Part shown: positions 1 through 8,799 of the stretch, piece after piece
Layout: the number at the start of each line of letters is the position of its first letter
How positions within the stretch are numbered: position 1 is the stretch's first letter
Source: M3 sp964637445
GTDB lineage: Bacteria; Bacteroidota; Bacteroidia; Bacteroidales; Muribaculaceae
Length of the DNA: 24,272 bases
NCBI GenBank assembly: GCA_964637445.1
Contig: CAZWWS010000038.1
Span: 1-24,272 of the forward strand
Reading direction: 5' to 3'
Position numbers and translations under genes: made by a program
Notes under the pieces: generated by a model
The model's input: the letters and a program-made list of their open reading frames with translations, nothing else
Told to the model about the DNA's origin: nothing
Database searches by the model: none

Positions 1-31
1 GTGGCGTGCTAGGCCACTACACTAAATCGCC
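1..31 (-). tRNA. 5' part of a tRNA, probably tRNA-Glu (truncated by window edge)
   Basis: On the minus strand the first 31 bases fold as the start of a tRNA: a 7-base acceptor strand GGCGATT, the linker TA, a D stem GTGT pairing with GCAC (one G-T wobble), a D loop containing GG, a single G at position 26, and then CCAC, the start of an anticodon stem. The anticodon and 3' half lie outside the window. The D arm and anticodon-stem start resemble bacterial tRNA-Glu, but without the anticodon the identity is a guess. A well-formed promoter sits about 45 bases upstream, which supports a real stable-RNA gene. Confidence 0.72.
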
Positions 32-73
32 TTCTTTGTCCATCGCAAATAGCTCTATTGCTATTGAACACTG

Positions 74-104
74 CAAAGGTAGATATTATTTTTAAGCCTA
101 CAAA
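74..104 (-). promoter_or_regulatory. Bacteroidetes-type promoter for the tRNA
   Basis: Read on the minus strand, a -33 element TTTG (104-101) is followed by a 19-base spacer and a -7 element TACCTTTG (81-74), matching the primary-sigma consensus of Bacteroidetes (TTTG, 19-21 bases, TAnnTTTG). Transcription would start near position 68 and reach the tRNA at 31 after a leader of roughly 35-40 bases. Confidence 0.8.
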
Positions 105-124
105 GACTTTTGGCTTATTTTTTG

Positions 125-160
125 AAAAAAAAGGTCGCACCATTTCTTAAGATGCGACCT
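125..160 (-). terminator. Rho-independent terminator of the amylase-family gene
   Basis: On the minus strand an 8-bp stem AGGTCGCA / TGCGACCT (160-153 and 139-132) encloses a 13-base loop and is followed directly by an uninterrupted T tract (131-125). It lies about 20 bases after the stop codon at 182 and separates that gene from the tRNA promoter. Confidence 0.88.
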
Positions 161-181
161 CTATCAATGTATTTAGCTTGA

Positions 182-2956
182 TTACTTAACTATCACTTTA
201 GTCGTTTCTCCATCTACGCGTACAATGTAAAGTCCGGCAGGAACTTCAAGAGAGCCTTGAAGTTGACCTGAGATTGAATATACTTCAGCGTTTTCGTATT
301 CGCCTTCGATGACGATACGTCCGGCTTCACCATATACAATATATTTAGTATTGTCGGCTAAGGTATCTTCTATGCCTGAGATATTGCTTGTGCCAATTAC
401 AGCAAAGCATCCGGCTTCGAGAGTGATTGTTTTTGCGGTGGCATTAAATTCCGGAGCGGTTTCGAATGTTGCACATACGATGTCGTATTTCGATGCATCA
501 GTGCTTTCAAGAGGTAGGGTGATTGTCAATGGTTCTTCAACGCCGGGGTTGACAGCAAGATAGAGTTCATCTTCTCCGCTTACATACTTAAAGATGTTTC
601 CACCATTAGCAAGCATTTCGGTGCTGCTTCCTTTCTTGAAACCTGAGGTTGAATAGGTCTTAACGGCACTTTCAGCAAATAGGTGTGTGAAGTTTTTGCG
701 AATATTAATTACGTCGCAATATGTTTGGTAAAGACCCTGACGGTCGGTATCGCTATTAAATGAAGACCAATTTACCAATTTCGGGTCGGTGTTGTTTCCA
801 TTGTCATCTTTTTTTGTATTTTCATCGTTACCTTGTTCTCCGAATTGCCATATCATGTGAGCACCGGGAGATAGTATCATTTGTGCAGCAAGCGAACCCA
901 TTCGGCGAGCACCACCATAAATATCGCGATAGTATGTTTCATCTGTACGTCCTTCATAGCCCCATTGAACCATTTTGTAGCCTACGCGTTGTTCGTCATG
1001 GCTTTCTGCGTATGAAACAGTAGAGCCGGCGGTGCGATCATAGTTTGAGGCACGGAACCCTTTTAGATTCCCATCGTCGTACCATCCCATTACGAATTGA
1101 CATGCAGGGTTATTGATATTCGACCAGTTGAGCTGACCATCAGCAGCCATTGCATTTTCTTCGGCTGCAGCGGCAAGGTTTTCGTTGATATGATATGCGT
1201 TTGGATTTACTTCGGTGATATAGGAATGAAGTTTAATCATTCTATCTATACGTGATTGATTATATGCTTCAGTCCCGCCTTTATAACTGTCATTGTCTCC
1301 TAAGCCTTTTACGAGGTCGAAACGGAATCCATCTACCTTATACTCACGAAGCCAATATTGAAGCGCGTCTTTCCATTGTTGTTGTACCAATGGATTATCT
1401 TGTTTCCAGTCGTTGAGCACGCTATAATCATGTGGGGCAGTTGCGTTGTAGAATGGGTTTGATTCTACGGGATACATTTGATACCAAGGATGCAAGCCAT
1501 CGCTTTGGTTGAATACGATGTCAAGTATTACTGCTATGCCATTTTGGTGACAGACGTCGATAAATTCTTTGTAGTCATCAGGTGTTCCGTATGCTTTGTC
1601 TGGTGCAAAGTAGAAGTTGTTGTTGTAACCCCATGAATTATTGCCATTAAATTCCATGATTGGCATAAGTTCAATGGCGTTGACACCGAGTTTTTTCAAG
1701 TAATCAATCTTTTCAAGAGCTTTCTTTACGGTACCATTGCCGTTTGCTTTGCCATCATCACCGGTGAAATCACGGAAAAGCAATTCATAGATGATCAAAT
1801 CTTCTTTCGCCGGACCTTTGAACTCTTTGACTTTCCAATCGTAGTCATTGATGTTCTCGTGATATACGGCAAGAACAATACCATCAATACCCTTATCGTA
1901 TGGATAATCGGGGAGATTCGGATATATTACTTCGTTTTGGTTGAGCCATTTATCGCTATAAGGGTCGAGAATCAGTTTTGCGTATGGGTCGCCTACAAAG
2001 TATGTGCCATCTACAGCATAGTAATAATAGTATTCTGTGTCAGGATCGAGACCGCTAACAGTAGTCCAGAAGTAACGATATCCGTTATAGTCGTGATATT
2101 TCATCACGTTCTTGTCAAGAGCTTTATAGTCATCCCACGATGGAACAAGTATCACGTTTTTCTTGCCGGGAGCTGCGAGGCAGAATGTAACAGTTCCATC
2201 AGCATTTTTTACAGCCCCCATCTTAGGAACTCCACCTGGATACGTTGCTGCTTGTGAATCGTTCGGATAAATAAAATTGAGCGTTTGAGTTAATGTCTCT
2301 TTGCCATTGTTGGCTGTGGCTACAACTTCGTATGATCCACGAGAGCTAAAAGTGTACTCTTTCGTCAATGAAGTAGTGGCTGATGCCGATGCGACTTCTG
2401 TACCATTTACCGATAATTTAAGAGTTGAGGCTTCTGTCGCGTTTACGTTGAGCGTAACAGTGGTTGCGGCGGATAAAATTGTGGTAGTTGCATTGTGTGT
2501 TAGCGACATTTGATATCCTGCTTCAACAACCTCGATAAATTGATCTTTGGTTTGAGTTGCTCCATTTGCTGTACGTGCAATTACGCATATACTGGTGACT
2601 TTTTCAGTAGCATCGGTTATTCCAAAGTATGAACGTATATCGCCTATAGTAAGTTCGTAAGTATTTTTCGACTTGTATGTAAACTTGTTGGCAGCAATAT
2701 TTTCTGTCCAGTCGGTTTTTACATAGGCCCAAGTTGCCGGACTTTTTGTGGTGAATACACCGATATGGGCATACAAAGCTGTCGTTTCGGGTAGATTTTC
2801 TAATCCGTCAACACCTGATTGGTCTGCGTGGAATGTAATGACCACATTTTCACTGCTTTCTTGTAGCGGGGAAGGGGAAGATGTAAACATCTGCGCTACG
2901 GATTGTAATGATGCGCATAGCAACATTACAATGAATAATGGTAAAATCTTTTTCAT
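182..2956 (-). CDS. Secreted alpha-amylase-family (GH13) glycoside hydrolase with Por-type C-terminal tail
   Basis: Predicted secreted or surface enzyme acting on alpha-glucans. Residues 1-22 are a signal peptide. Residues about 25-235 look like beta-sandwich modules, followed by a CBM48/early-set-like module (about 240-340) and a GH13 catalytic barrel (about 380-790). Conserved regions are visible: region I D479...N483, region II FRFD with nucleophile D547, region III with acid/base E592, and region IV SHD with D654. Region I carries Q484 where many GH13 enzymes have His, and region IV reads ESHDE, as in branching-enzyme-like members, so hydrolysis versus transfer and the exact bond are undecided. 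The last 60 or so residues resemble a Por/type IX secretion sorting domain (VYSISGQ, then PAGLYIVRV, ending TTKVIVK). It has its own promoter and terminator and is not in a visible sus-type cluster. Confidence 0.9.
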   Translation of the reverse strand: MKKILPLFIVMLLCASLQSVAQMFTSSPSPLQESSENVVITFHADQSGVDGLENLPETTALYAHIGVFTTKSPATWAYVKTDWTENIAANKFTYKSKNTYELTIGDIRSYFGITDATEKVTSICVIARTANGATQTKDQFIEVVEAGYQMSLTHNATTTILSAATTVTLNVNATEASTLKLSVNGTEVASASATTSLTKEYTFSSRGSYEVVATANNGKETLTQTLNFIYPNDSQAATYPGGVPKMGAVKNADGTVTFCLAAPGKKNVILVPSWDDYKALDKNVMKYHDYNGYRYFWTTVSGLDPDTEYYYYYAVDGTYFVGDPYAKLILDPYSDKWLNQNEVIYPNLPDYPYDKGIDGIVLAVYHENINDYDWKVKEFKGPAKEDLIIYELLFRDFTGDDGKANGNGTVKKALEKIDYLKKLGVNAIELMPIMEFNGNNSWGYNNNFYFAPDKAYGTPDDYKEFIDVCHQNGIAVILDIVFNQSDGLHPWYQMYPVESNPFYNATAPHDYSVLNDWKQDNPLVQQQWKDALQYWLREYKVDGFRFDLVKGLGDNDSYKGGTEAYNQSRIDRMIKLHSYITEVNPNAYHINENLAAAAEENAMAADGQLNWSNINNPACQFVMGWYDDGNLKGFRASNYDRTAGSTVSYAESHDEQRVGYKMVQWGYEGRTDETYYRDIYGGARRMGSLAAQMILSPGAHMIWQFGEQGNDENTKKDDNGNNTDPKLVNWSSFNSDTDRQGLYQTYCDVINIRKNFTHLFAESAVKTYSTSGFKKGSSTEMLANGGNIFKYVSGEDELYLAVNPGVEEPLTITLPLESTDASKYDIVCATFETAPEFNATAKTITLEAGCFAVIGTSNISGIEDTLADNTKYIVYGEAGRIVIEGEYENAEVYSISGQLQGSLEVPAGLYIVRVDGETTKVIVK

Positions 2957-3010
2957 GTAATTTTATTGTGTTTATGGTAATGCTTAGTCAATGGGTTTAT
3001 TTCCAATATG

Positions 3011-3041
3011 CAAAGATAGCCCAAATTAATTTATAATCAAA
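3011..3041 (-). promoter_or_regulatory. Promoter of the amylase-family gene
   Basis: Minus strand: -33 TTTG (3041-3038), exactly 19 bases, -7 TATCTTTG (3018-3011). This gives a 5' leader of about 50 bases before the ATG at 2956. The element lies in the 111-base gap after rodA. I see no terminator between rodA and this promoter, so some read-through from the mre operon is possible. Confidence 0.85.
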
Positions 3042-3067
3042 TAGTATTGCATATAATTCGAGCTTTT

Positions 3068-4534
3068 TTAATAAGAATGATGGTCTCGGCGTCCGGCATC
3101 TATTCTTAAAAGAATAAATAGCAGGATAGTGAAACCCCATAATGAAGACCCTCCATAACTGAAAAATGGCAAAGGAATACCAATTACAGGACACAATCCT
3201 ATCACCATCCCTACGTTGATGGCCAAATGGAATATAAAAATACTTGCCACACAATAGGCATATACTCTGCCGAATGTGGTAGGTTGTCGTTCTGCAAGCG
3301 TTAAGATGCGAAGTATTAATGCTAAAAACAAGATTAGCACTATTGTAGACCCAACGAAACCTTCTTCTTCTCCAATGGTACAAAAGATAAAATCGGTGTG
3401 CTGTTCCGGTACATATTTTAATTTCGTTTGTGTCCCATTTAGAAATCCTTTTCCTATAAATCCTCCGGAGCCTATTGCAATTTTGGATTGATTGACATTG
3501 TAGCCATAACCGCGTAGATCCTCCACGATTCCTAATGCGACTTTAATGCGCATTTGTTGGTGAGGTTCAAGTACTTTGTCAAATACATAGTTTACCGAAA
3601 ATAAAAATATGATTGACATTATAGTCGCTCCGATTGTGAGCAGTACTCGCTTCAATTGTGATTGAAACATAAGATATATGCAGTAAACTATAGCAACTCC
3701 AATGGATGATAGGAAAAATATTACCCCGGGAATCTCTATTTCTCTCATTGTGAGTATCCAAGCTGTCAATCCGCATCCGGCAAACCATAAAAACACATTT
3801 CGAGCCCCGATTGTGTGTTTGCAATATACAGCTAACATACACACCATTATGACCATTATCATAACGAATACAGCTACTTCTCCTAATGGAATCCCCATAA
3901 CCATAGTTTCAGTGAACTTTACTGTTACTACGAAAAAGACTACGGCGCATAATGCGGCTAAGAGTATCAGACCGCTCATACCTTCTCGATAGAGGACAAA
4001 AAACAATGATAAGTATGCCAATGCGGAGCCGGTCTCTTTTTGAGCAAGGATAAGTAAAATTGGAATGAATATTATAGCAAGAGCTTTGATATAGTTGCTT
4101 AGTCGAGCATTAAGATTGAAATTATAAGTGCTGAATAATTTTGCTAAAGCAAGAGCTGTTGCGCATTTTGCAAATTCAGCCGGTTGGATGCTCATCGGAC
4201 CTAATACAATCCAAGAGTGTGACCCTTTTATGTCCGGTGCTATGAATATTGTAACAGTCAATAATATAAGCAAGAGTCCATAGATAGGGTAGGCGTAAGC
4301 TTCATAGAGCCGGCTGTCGATTAAAAGCAGCACTACACCAAGCACCAATGACAATAGTATCCATCTGATTTGTTTTCCGGAAAACTCATCAAATGAGAAT
4401 ATACTTGCATGGTCATAATCATAGCTTGCAGCGTAGATACTTATAGCTCCGGCTACAACAAGAATGAGGTAGAATATAACCGTAATCCAATCGATATTAC
4501 GGAAAATTGATTGATTAGTGCTTCTTGACTCCAC
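3068..4534 (-). CDS. rodA: Rod-shape-determining SEDS peptidoglycan glycosyltransferase RodA
   Basis: Integral membrane polymerase that extends glycan strands during cell elongation, working with PBP2 (the adjacent mrdA). About ten hydrophobic segments are visible. SEDS landmarks, numbered from the GTG start: the QKETGS motif near 165 (equivalent to the KQPDLGT region), the large loop with QSKIAIGSGG and PEQHTDFIF (about 349-384), and the C-terminal GLCPVIGIPLPFFSYGGSS. Start choice: the in-frame ATG at 4594 would overlap mrdA by 80 bases with no family-like sequence. A GTG at 4534 gives about 488 residues, a 20-base overlap, and an N-terminus close to that expected before RNIDWITV. The start is therefore uncertain, the identity is not. 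Last gene of the purH-mre operon. Confidence 0.93.
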   Translation of the reverse strand: MESRSTNQSIFRNIDWITVIFYLILVVAGAISIYAASYDYDHASIFSFDEFSGKQIRWILLSLVLGVVLLLIDSRLYEAYAYPIYGLLLILLTVTIFIAPDIKGSHSWIVLGPMSIQPAEFAKCATALALAKLFSTYNFNLNARLSNYIKALAIIFIPILLILAQKETGSALAYLSLFFVLYREGMSGLILLAALCAVVFFVVTVKFTETMVMGIPLGEVAVFVMIMVIMVCMLAVYCKHTIGARNVFLWFAGCGLTAWILTMREIEIPGVIFFLSSIGVAIVYCIYLMFQSQLKRVLLTIGATIMSIIFLFSVNYVFDKVLEPHQQMRIKVALGIVEDLRGYGYNVNQSKIAIGSGGFIGKGFLNGTQTKLKYVPEQHTDFIFCTIGEEEGFVGSTIVLILFLALILRILTLAERQPTTFGRVYAYCVASIFIFHLAINVGMVIGLCPVIGIPLPFFSYGGSSLWGFTILLFILLRIDAGRRDHHSY

Positions 4535-6380
4535 TATATATGATTGTATTGGATTGTAACATTCGTTCTTCGATATGTTTGCGCTCGGGTGCAATCGAAT
4601 CGGTTAGATATTTTTCCATAACAAGGCTTCCAATAGGTACTCCATATGTAGCTCCGAATCCTGCATTTTCTACATATACACAAATAGCAATTTTGGGATT
4701 GTGATATGGAGCAAATCCGATAAATGCAGAGTGGTCCTTGCCATGAGGATTTTGGGCTGTTCCGGTTTTCCCGCATACTTCAATATCTTTTAGAGCTGCA
4801 CCTCGGCAAGTTCCACCGATTACGGCCATTCTCATACCCTCAGCTACTTCATCAAAGTATTTTTTGTCGATAGTTGGAATACGTTTCTCCAAAAGATTCG
4901 CCGGCAGTATTGTGTCTTCAATCGCTTTTACTACATGCGGTGTGATAAACCATCCTCGGTTGGCTATCGTAGCACACAAATTTGCTATCTGAATTGGCGT
5001 CGCAAGAATTTCGCCTTGTCCGATAGCGATTGAAATGATAGTATTGGCACTCCAACGATTTTCTCCATAGATTTTGTTGTAGAACTTTGCATTGGGAATA
5101 AATCCACGACTTTCGCTCGGAAGGTCTACTCCTAATTTGTAGCCGTAGCCAAGTGATACAAGATGGTTTTTCCACACTTCAAAAGCATCTCCTACAGTAC
5201 CATATTTGGACCTTTTATTGTCAAGCATGCCTTTCAATCCCCAACAGAAATAGGCATTGCATGAGGTGCGTAGTGCCGGAAGTAATGTGATGGGTGACTC
5301 ATGTCCATGGCATCCGACTTTCAATCCGCCTGAAATAAATCCATGATAGCAAGGGTAGGGGGTAGATAGGGTCACAATCTCTTCTTGTCGGAGTATTAAT
5401 CCTTGAGAAGGCTTAAAGGTCGACCCGGGGGGGTATGCAGCCATCAATGCTCTATCGAAAAGGGGTTTATATTTATCTTTCACCAATTCTCGGTAGTTGG
5501 CACCGCGTTCTCGACCAACAAGTTTTGTCGGATCGTAGGTCGGACTTGAAACCATACATAATATTTCTCCGGTACTTGGCTCGATAGCTACTACTGCACC
5601 GATTTTGTTTACCATTAAAGATTCTGCATACTCTTGTAGCTTGATGTCAAGACTTAATGTCAGATTGCGACCTGATATTGGTGGCACATCATGAGCACCA
5701 TCCTCATATTTCCCTTGTATACGACCATGAGCATCCCTGATTAGTATCTCAATGCCTTTTTCGCCACGTAAATATGGTTCATAGCTCTTTTCAACTCCGA
5801 GGTCTCCGCAATAGTCGCCTGAAGCATAGTACGGATCTTTCTCAATATCTTTTGCGGATACCTCTCGGATATTTCCCAACACATTTGCCGCAGCGATATG
5901 ATTGTATTGGCGTAGTATTCGTTTTTGAATGAAAAATCCGGGATAGCGATATAATTTTTCTTGCAAGCGTCCGTAATCTTGTGCTGATAGATGGGTAATA
6001 AATTTCTGCGGAGTGTATGAAGAATACCCGGGATTAAGACGACGATCTTTCATATCAGAAAGTCGCTTGTCAAATTGCTCGCGAGTGATGTTTAATGTCC
6101 TGCAAAAATCAATAGTGTCGAATGCCTGCACATCACGAGGTATCATCATTACATCGTAGGCCGGTTGGTTGTATACTACCAATTCACCATTGCGATCATA
6201 AATCAATCCTCTTGATGGGTATTGAGCTTTGCGAAGAAATGCATTCGAATCGGCAAACTCTTTATATTTGTCGTCACCAATCTGGAGAGAAAATAGTCGT
6301 ATAATATATATGAAGACAATAACGCAAATGAAGCCTCCGACCACATATTTGCGCTTTTCTAACCTATAATCTTTTCTCAC
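4515..6380 (-). CDS. mrdA: Penicillin-binding protein 2 (elongation transpeptidase)
   Basis: Class B PBP that cross-links peptidoglycan along the side wall as the partner of RodA. It has a single N-terminal membrane anchor (about 13-32), a dimerisation/pedestal region (about 50-230) and a transpeptidase domain from about 255. Active-site motifs are complete: SxxK as S320-T-F-K323 after PPG, SxN as S373-C-N375, and KTG at 538-540 (CGKTGTAQNPHGKDHSAF). The length of 621 residues is typical. It overlaps the end of mreD by 17 bases and the start of rodA by at least 20, consistent with coupled translation. Confidence 0.97.
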   Translation of the reverse strand: MRKDYRLEKRKYVVGGFICVIVFIYIIRLFSLQIGDDKYKEFADSNAFLRKAQYPSRGLIYDRNGELVVYNQPAYDVMMIPRDVQAFDTIDFCRTLNITREQFDKRLSDMKDRRLNPGYSSYTPQKFITHLSAQDYGRLQEKLYRYPGFFIQKRILRQYNHIAAANVLGNIREVSAKDIEKDPYYASGDYCGDLGVEKSYEPYLRGEKGIEILIRDAHGRIQGKYEDGAHDVPPISGRNLTLSLDIKLQEYAESLMVNKIGAVVAIEPSTGEILCMVSSPTYDPTKLVGRERGANYRELVKDKYKPLFDRALMAAYPPGSTFKPSQGLILRQEEIVTLSTPYPCYHGFISGGLKVGCHGHESPITLLPALRTSCNAYFCWGLKGMLDNKRSKYGTVGDAFEVWKNHLVSLGYGYKLGVDLPSESRGFIPNAKFYNKIYGENRWSANTIISIAIGQGEILATPIQIANLCATIANRGWFITPHVVKAIEDTILPANLLEKRIPTIDKKYFDEVAEGMRMAVIGGTCRGAALKDIEVCGKTGTAQNPHGKDHSAFIGFAPYHNPKIAICVYVENAGFGATYGVPIGSLVMEKYLTDSIAPERKHIEERMLQSNTIIYSGVKKH

Positions 6381-6885
6381 GGCGCGACAACATTAAACTA
6401 TCAATACCTAATAGCAACAAGAAAGTGATGGCCGTGCTACTTATAATGCGGAGTATCAATTGAAGCGGATTGAAAAACGTGAATGCTTCAATTATATAGA
6501 TGAATGCACAATACGCTAAAACGATGCTGAAAAGATATTTGATATAAATACCCATGCCTAATGAACGTATAGATGGAATCGGTATGGTTAAATCGTCTTC
6601 TCTTGGAAAATACAATCGAAATATAAATTTTCTGATTGCTGCCAAAATTGTGCAAGCCAATGCATTCATCCCCTGAGTATCTGAAAATATATCTACGCTG
6701 AATCCGAGGATAAATGCAAGCGTAAGTACCCAATTGATATTGAGTGTGATTGGAAGTCGGATAATAAAATAGATAAACACTATCGGCATGGCGACATTGA
6801 AAAGTACAATATGATTGAATATTGTCACTTGTGCCAATAGCATTACTATGAATAATACCACAAATTGTAGAATTGTCTTACTCAT
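6364..6885 (-). CDS. mreD: Rod-shape-determining membrane protein MreD
   Basis: Small inner-membrane protein of the elongasome that binds MreC and is needed for rod shape. At 173 residues it has about five hydrophobic segments (for example 5-25, 27-45, 52-70, 110-133 and 138-162) with short polar loops. The sequence is poorly conserved, as usual for MreD, so the call rests on topology, size and position between mreC (6-base gap) and mrdA (17-base overlap). Confidence 0.9.
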   Translation of the reverse strand: MSKTILQFVVLFIVMLLAQVTIFNHIVLFNVAMPIVFIYFIIRLPITLNINWVLTLAFILGFSVDIFSDTQGMNALACTILAAIRKFIFRLYFPREDDLTIPIPSIRSLGMGIYIKYLFSIVLAYCAFIYIIEAFTFFNPLQLILRIISSTAITFLLLLGIDSLMLSRREKRL

Positions 6886-6891
6886 CGTTAT

Positions 6892-7740
6892 CTATTTTGT
6901 TGTGTAATCTTCAGCCTCTAATTTTTGTAGTTCCGGACGTAGTTTGTTGCTGACAACGCGCACGGTGCTCAATTGAGTGAAGTCGGTCAATAATTTTATC
7001 CTTAATGAATAGAAATTATCGTTGTGCTCTTTCTCATGATTGACGATAATACCAACGGGGATTCCTTCCGGAAAAACTGCAGAATAGCCACTTGTGACGA
7101 TAGTGTCTCCTTTGTTGAATTTGACGTGACGTGGCATTTCCTCCAACACAGCCTCTCTCGGACTCTTGCCATCCCATACTAAAGACCCAAAATAGTCGCT
7201 TCCTTTCACTTTGCACGACAATCGTAAATTGGGATTGAGGATTGAGATGATGCGAGCCGTATGTGGTGCAACAACATTGACTATACCTACTACTCCATTT
7301 TGATCCACAACCCCCATCTCAGGTTTGATGCTGTCGAGCGCGCCCTTTTCAATGGTGATATAGTTGTAAGGGCGTGACACGCTATTATTGATGACGTGGG
7401 CAATGATAAAATCATAATTCGATAACGCCGGAACTACACTCATTGAGTCGGCATATTGCAATTCTCTATATTGTTGAAGTTGATTTTTAAGAGATAGCAT
7501 TTCCAACTCAAGCATCGCATTGCGATGTTGTAGATCCTCATTGATGTCGCGTAAATGAAAGTATGAAGTCACATTGCTGGTGGTATTGTAGATTGCTGAC
7601 GCAACACTTCCGGCCGAAGTGAAATATACGTAGTGCTGGTACGGGTTATTTTGAAACAATAACACGCAACTCAACACTACGTAGAATGCGAATACAAACC
7701 ACGAACTAAATCGTAGAAAGAAGTCAAGTAGATTGCGCAC
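6892..7740 (-). CDS. mreC: Rod-shape-determining protein MreC
   Basis: Bitopic scaffold linking cytoplasmic MreB to periplasmic PBP2/RodA. Residues about 11-30 form a single membrane span. About 62-95 is a heptad-like helical segment rich in Leu/Glu/Gln, matching the MreC coiled coil. The rest is the two-lobed beta domain with the typical stretch GDTIVTSGYSAVFPEGIPVG (211-230). The length of 282 residues is normal. A 21-base gap separates it from mreB. Confidence 0.96.
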   Translation of the reverse strand: MRNLLDFFLRFSSWFVFAFYVVLSCVLLFQNNPYQHYVYFTSAGSVASAIYNTTSNVTSYFHLRDINEDLQHRNAMLELEMLSLKNQLQQYRELQYADSMSVVPALSNYDFIIAHVINNSVSRPYNYITIEKGALDSIKPEMGVVDQNGVVGIVNVVAPHTARIISILNPNLRLSCKVKGSDYFGSLVWDGKSPREAVLEEMPRHVKFNKGDTIVTSGYSAVFPEGIPVGIIVNHEKEHNDNFYSLRIKLLTDFTQLSTVRVVSNKLRPELQKLEAEDYTTK

Positions 7741-7761
7741 GGCAAATAATCGTCTCTCTGT

Positions 7762-8781
7762 TTATCGAATGAGGAATGAGAATTTACCGATATTTTTTAG
7801 CGCAACGCCTGTCCCTTTGGCTACCGCCAACAATGGATCTTCAGCGACATGGAATTGAATGCCAATCTTGTCGGTCAATCGCTTGTCGAGACCGCGAATT
7901 AATGCACCGCCTCCGGCAAGCCAAATGCCATTCTTAACAATATCAGTATACAATTCCGGGGGCGTTTCTTCAAGTGCACTGAGTACTGCAGCCTCAATCT
8001 TCGAAATAGATTTTTCGATGCAATGGCTGATTTCTTGATACGATACAGGCACTTCCATTGGCAGAGCTGTCATTTGGTTGGGACCATGCACAATGTAGTC
8101 TTCTGGTGGATTTTCCAATTCGGTGAGGGCAGAGCCTACATTTATTTTTATAAGTTCGGCTGTACGCTCTCCTACTTTTACGTTGTGCGCGCGTCGCATA
8201 TGTTCGCGAATGTCCTCGGTCAGGTCATCACCGGCAACTTGGATGCTCTTATTGCTGACAATGCCTCCTAATGATATTACGGCAATCTCAGAGCTACCAC
8301 CGCCTATATCGACAACCATATTTCCCTCCGGCGCTTCAACGTCCAATCCGATACCGAGGGCTGCTGCCATTGGCTCGTATATCATGTAAACATCGCGACC
8401 ATTGGCGTGCTCGGCCGAGTCACGAACTGCACGTATTTCCACTTCGGTAGATCCTGATGGAATGCCAATTACCATGCGCAGTGAAGGAGCAAACCAATTA
8501 CTTTTTGTACTTGCTTTCTTTACCAATCCGCGTATCATCAATTCTGCGGCATTAAAGTCGGCAATCACGCCTTTGCGAAGCGGACGAATAGTGCGAATGT
8601 TGGGGTTTTCCTTGCCGTGCATTTGTTGTGCCTCTTTACCGACAGCGATTAGTTTGCCGGTTTTTACTTCGATGGCAACTATCGAAGGTTCGTCGATCAC
8701 AATCTTACCATTGTGGATGATAAGGGTATTGGCTGTACCGAGATCGACGGCTATTTCTTTGGTTAATGAGAAAAGTCCCAT
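7762..8781 (-). CDS. mreB: Bacterial actin MreB
   Basis: ATP-dependent filament-forming protein that directs side-wall synthesis. It has the actin-fold ATP-binding signatures: phosphate-1 AVDLGTANT (11-19), the catalytic-loop EPMAAA with E136, phosphate-2 DIGGGSSE (158-165) and the adenosine motif LAGGGALIRGLD (288-299). At 339 residues it is full length. The N-terminal MGLFSLTKEIA provides the short membrane-binding stretch. It begins the shape-gene block, 18 bases after purH, with no separate promoter visible in that gap. Confidence 0.98.
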   Translation of the reverse strand: MGLFSLTKEIAVDLGTANTLIIHNGKIVIDEPSIVAIEVKTGKLIAVGKEAQQMHGKENPNIRTIRPLRKGVIADFNAAELMIRGLVKKASTKSNWFAPSLRMVIGIPSGSTEVEIRAVRDSAEHANGRDVYMIYEPMAAALGIGLDVEAPEGNMVVDIGGGSSEIAVISLGGIVSNKSIQVAGDDLTEDIREHMRRAHNVKVGERTAELIKINVGSALTELENPPEDYIVHGPNQMTALPMEVPVSYQEISHCIEKSISKIEAAVLSALEETPPELYTDIVKNGIWLAGGGALIRGLDKRLTDKIGIQFHVAEDPLLAVAKGTGVALKNIGKFSFLIR

Positions 8782-8799
8782 AATTGATTATTCTCGATT

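Noticed and set aside
1859..2257. A 132-codon plus-strand frame opposite the GH13 gene
   Set aside because: It is antisense to conserved GH13 sequence, with no promoter or coherent protein features.
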